Shown here: positions 63,801 through 64,000 of the stretch, one piece after another
How the letters are laid out: each line of letters begins with the position of its first letter
Position numbering within the stretch: the stretch's first letter is position 1
Origin: an uncultured Gammaproteobacteria bacterium
GTDB lineage: Bacteria; Pseudomonadota; Gammaproteobacteria; Pseudomonadales; Pseudohongiellaceae
Direction: 5' to 3'
Assembly: GCA_913060495.1 (NCBI GenBank)
Contig: CAJXRP010000016.1
Coordinates: forward strand, 19,815 to 83,814
Length of the DNA stretch: 64,000 nt
Notes under the pieces: generated by a model
Databases searched by the model: none
What the model saw: only the letters and a program-made list of their open reading frames with translations
What the model was told of the DNA's origin: nothing
Position numbers and translations under genes: made by a program

Positions 63801-64000
63801 ACGATGCCACTTTCTGTAGTATTGCCAACACCAATTAGCAGTCGGTGATCAACTGACTGACCTGGAATAGCGGCAATTGCTCCGGCACTAAGAGAGCTGA
63901 CTTCTACATCGTTCAGCACAGTTAGATCGGGAGCAGGCTCAGGTGCTGGTTCGGGAGCAGGCTCAGGTGCTGGTTCGGGAGCAGGCTCAGGTGCTGGTTC
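60863..64000 (-). CDS. Giant repeat protein (partial, start beyond right edge)
   Basis: An open reading frame of 1046 codons with no stop up to the window end; its start lies beyond base 64000. Four related blocks each open with a W-G-x-W motif: GGFALNWGVW, GGFDLDWGIW, GGFDLQWGLW and ESYEIDWGAW. They share elements such as TGKKKFETIS, SGSFAVDF, and GxFLGxxAxGFVLSF near their ends, and acidic Asn/Ser-rich stretches. A proline/glutamate/alanine linker (EPAP repeats) leads into the block region. This looks like a surface or adhesin-type protein with lipocalin-like or beta-barrel modules, but I do not recognise the family. Confidence 0.8.
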   Translation of the reverse strand, partial: EPAPEPAPEPAPEPAPEPAPEPAPDLTVLNDVEVSSLSAGAIAAIPGQSVDHRLLIGVGNTTESGIVADSSVFGEFNSTTALVLKQGSAPLVDSSSAVGGFALNWGVWEATSDIPATLFTNFDDASATIDITGSIVVIHTTPTDISTLTGKKKFETISEFLIRTSGFQSNTINSVTGSFIVDLENGSLSEGTVEICLGSSVCDPSQFGESYWGFHFAGTVGDGTSLDTSFTNSSSAGGVASTIRAESTGKFLGDSAEGFVLSFTTALGTGIDDDAATTDTATAPDKFVNGAVLFVDPIDVVTTIDLSSINRLGFALFIPESSGSVPSSSSDGFYFGGATETSFSNPAFTNSTATFTNTELPAQFGGLLQDNAIVHVLKTEVGGFDLDWGIWTSTAASPASNFPNVFDSTQEQGLGGIVFASATPTDIFTSSGSTHFTVSNSLTSVKHDGDSVSEVFGAFDLDLANARINNLRVEVCLGGTSCLDASTVLLSNLTNNVGISSTGQFSLDTDFDGKVFNNSENSEGAFTGTFQGIFLGDSAVGFGFAAGFRWLEKTSVFDQILGSGDPADLIDGALLFTQANSTVSQGLSSAELDSVSRVGTVASEGKKIRFGAASDFVSDGALFAEGIIPETLPLNGTEDFKFLRLSELEPTIFHSNVGGFDLQWGLWDDSAGTALSVAQYRSGLGARITDTDVTTVIAASAKVTDLNSIFGQKQFDSVSNHLIAASGFADNTVTSVSGSFAVDFNTGVLSDGLAIVCIGSGACESNQYGENFWPLFFRGNIAFGAVESELYSTGTEPGGQNAAVRADSIGHFLGENADGFVLSFVSTRGTGADSDSAFQNSLDNPDRTVRGAILFGGSAAAPLTLPEPSIESYEIDWGAWDNPLDENWVVVKPVDENLTTLSTSEYLANVNPTPIANMQGSAVYNTSTASSFIGGGSAGALSQLVAEMGVDFDTGVISNGNLMVEVAGSQVWDLEFEGAVAGGNVDLKMTSGQLSNFGNVLSNSIGADLGGVFTGNNAGAFVGGFDLVDQVNSLNQVNGIYTIER
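63929..64000 (-). repeat. Three 24-base tandem repeats encoding EPAP linker
   Basis: Identical 24-base units begin at 63929, 63953 and 63977 and continue to the window edge, reading as EPAPEPAP on the minus strand. The array probably extends beyond the window and gives a flexible, negatively charged linker. Confidence 0.88.

Noticed and set aside
1..64000. tRNA or rRNA genes, CRISPR arrays, insertion sequences, prophage
   Set aside because: None seen when reading the window; a dedicated search (tRNAscan-SE, CRISPR finder) would be needed to be certain.

Overview
The window looks like the chromosome of a Gram-negative gammaproteobacterium, probably marine or aquatic. The evidence is the gene order rib-nusB-thiL-pgpA-ribA beside dxs-ispA-xseB (a block shared by Pseudomonas and relatives), three TonB-dependent receptors, an alginate-export-type porin, quinoproteins, a ChrR-type sigma/anti-sigma pair and a sigma-54 activator. 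No rRNA, tRNA, CRISPR array, insertion sequence or phage gene was seen. Species cannot be fixed from the sequence alone.

Layout. 1-6036 (+): riboflavin synthesis (end of ribD, ribE, ribBA, ribH), nusB, thiL, pgpA, a second GTP cyclohydrolase II (ribA) and a CobC-like phosphatase. 6033-10825 (-): btuF and cobO (B12 salvage), then dxs, ispA and xseB (isoprenoid precursors, exonuclease VII small subunit). 11134-16146: hydrolase, unknown membrane protein, MAPEG protein, acyl-CoA/ACP synthetase, VTT membrane protein and a lipid-type methyltransferase. 16221-20539: a lipoprotein quinoprotein dehydrogenase, an ECF sigma factor with ChrR-type zinc/cupin anti-sigma, and a 2OG-Fe(II)-oxygenase-like protein. 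20760-29649: secreted beta-helix protein, TonB receptor, PhoB, and a second TonB receptor with codon use suggesting high expression. 29762-35154: BKACE enzyme, START-domain protein, a complete cobalt-type nitrile hydratase operon (alpha, beta, activator), a Tag-like glycosylase and a hydrolase/OsmC fusion. 35357-39187: multicopper oxidase, second quinoprotein dehydrogenase and its cytochrome c. 39217-48657: mostly single genes (bestrophin-like protein, CotH-like protein with metallophosphatase, cyclase-family hydrolase, FMN-binding protein, TerB, CoA-transferase, DUF2288, HExxH membrane protein, SapC). 48763-53766: alginate-export-type porin, two small or unknown membrane proteins and a third TonB receptor. 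54004-58432: a sigma-54 activator facing a four-gene operon that has a good -24/-12 promoter. 58453-64000: secreted protein, YkgJ-type cysteine-cluster protein with no ordinary start codon before its motif, YdcH and DksA-like small proteins, and a very long repeat protein that runs off the right edge.

Working together: the left third makes flavin, thiamine, cobamide and isoprenoid cofactors. The middle is envelope uptake (TonB receptors, PhoB) and periplasmic oxidation (two quinoproteins, cytochrome c, copper oxidase). The right third is accessory. The locus I find most worth attention as a possibly undescribed system is the sigma-54 activator and its divergent operon (55-aa orphan protein, DUF1348 protein, Asp-nucleophile alpha/beta hydrolase, flavin/PPOX protein). 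The giant WGxW-repeat protein at the right edge comes next.
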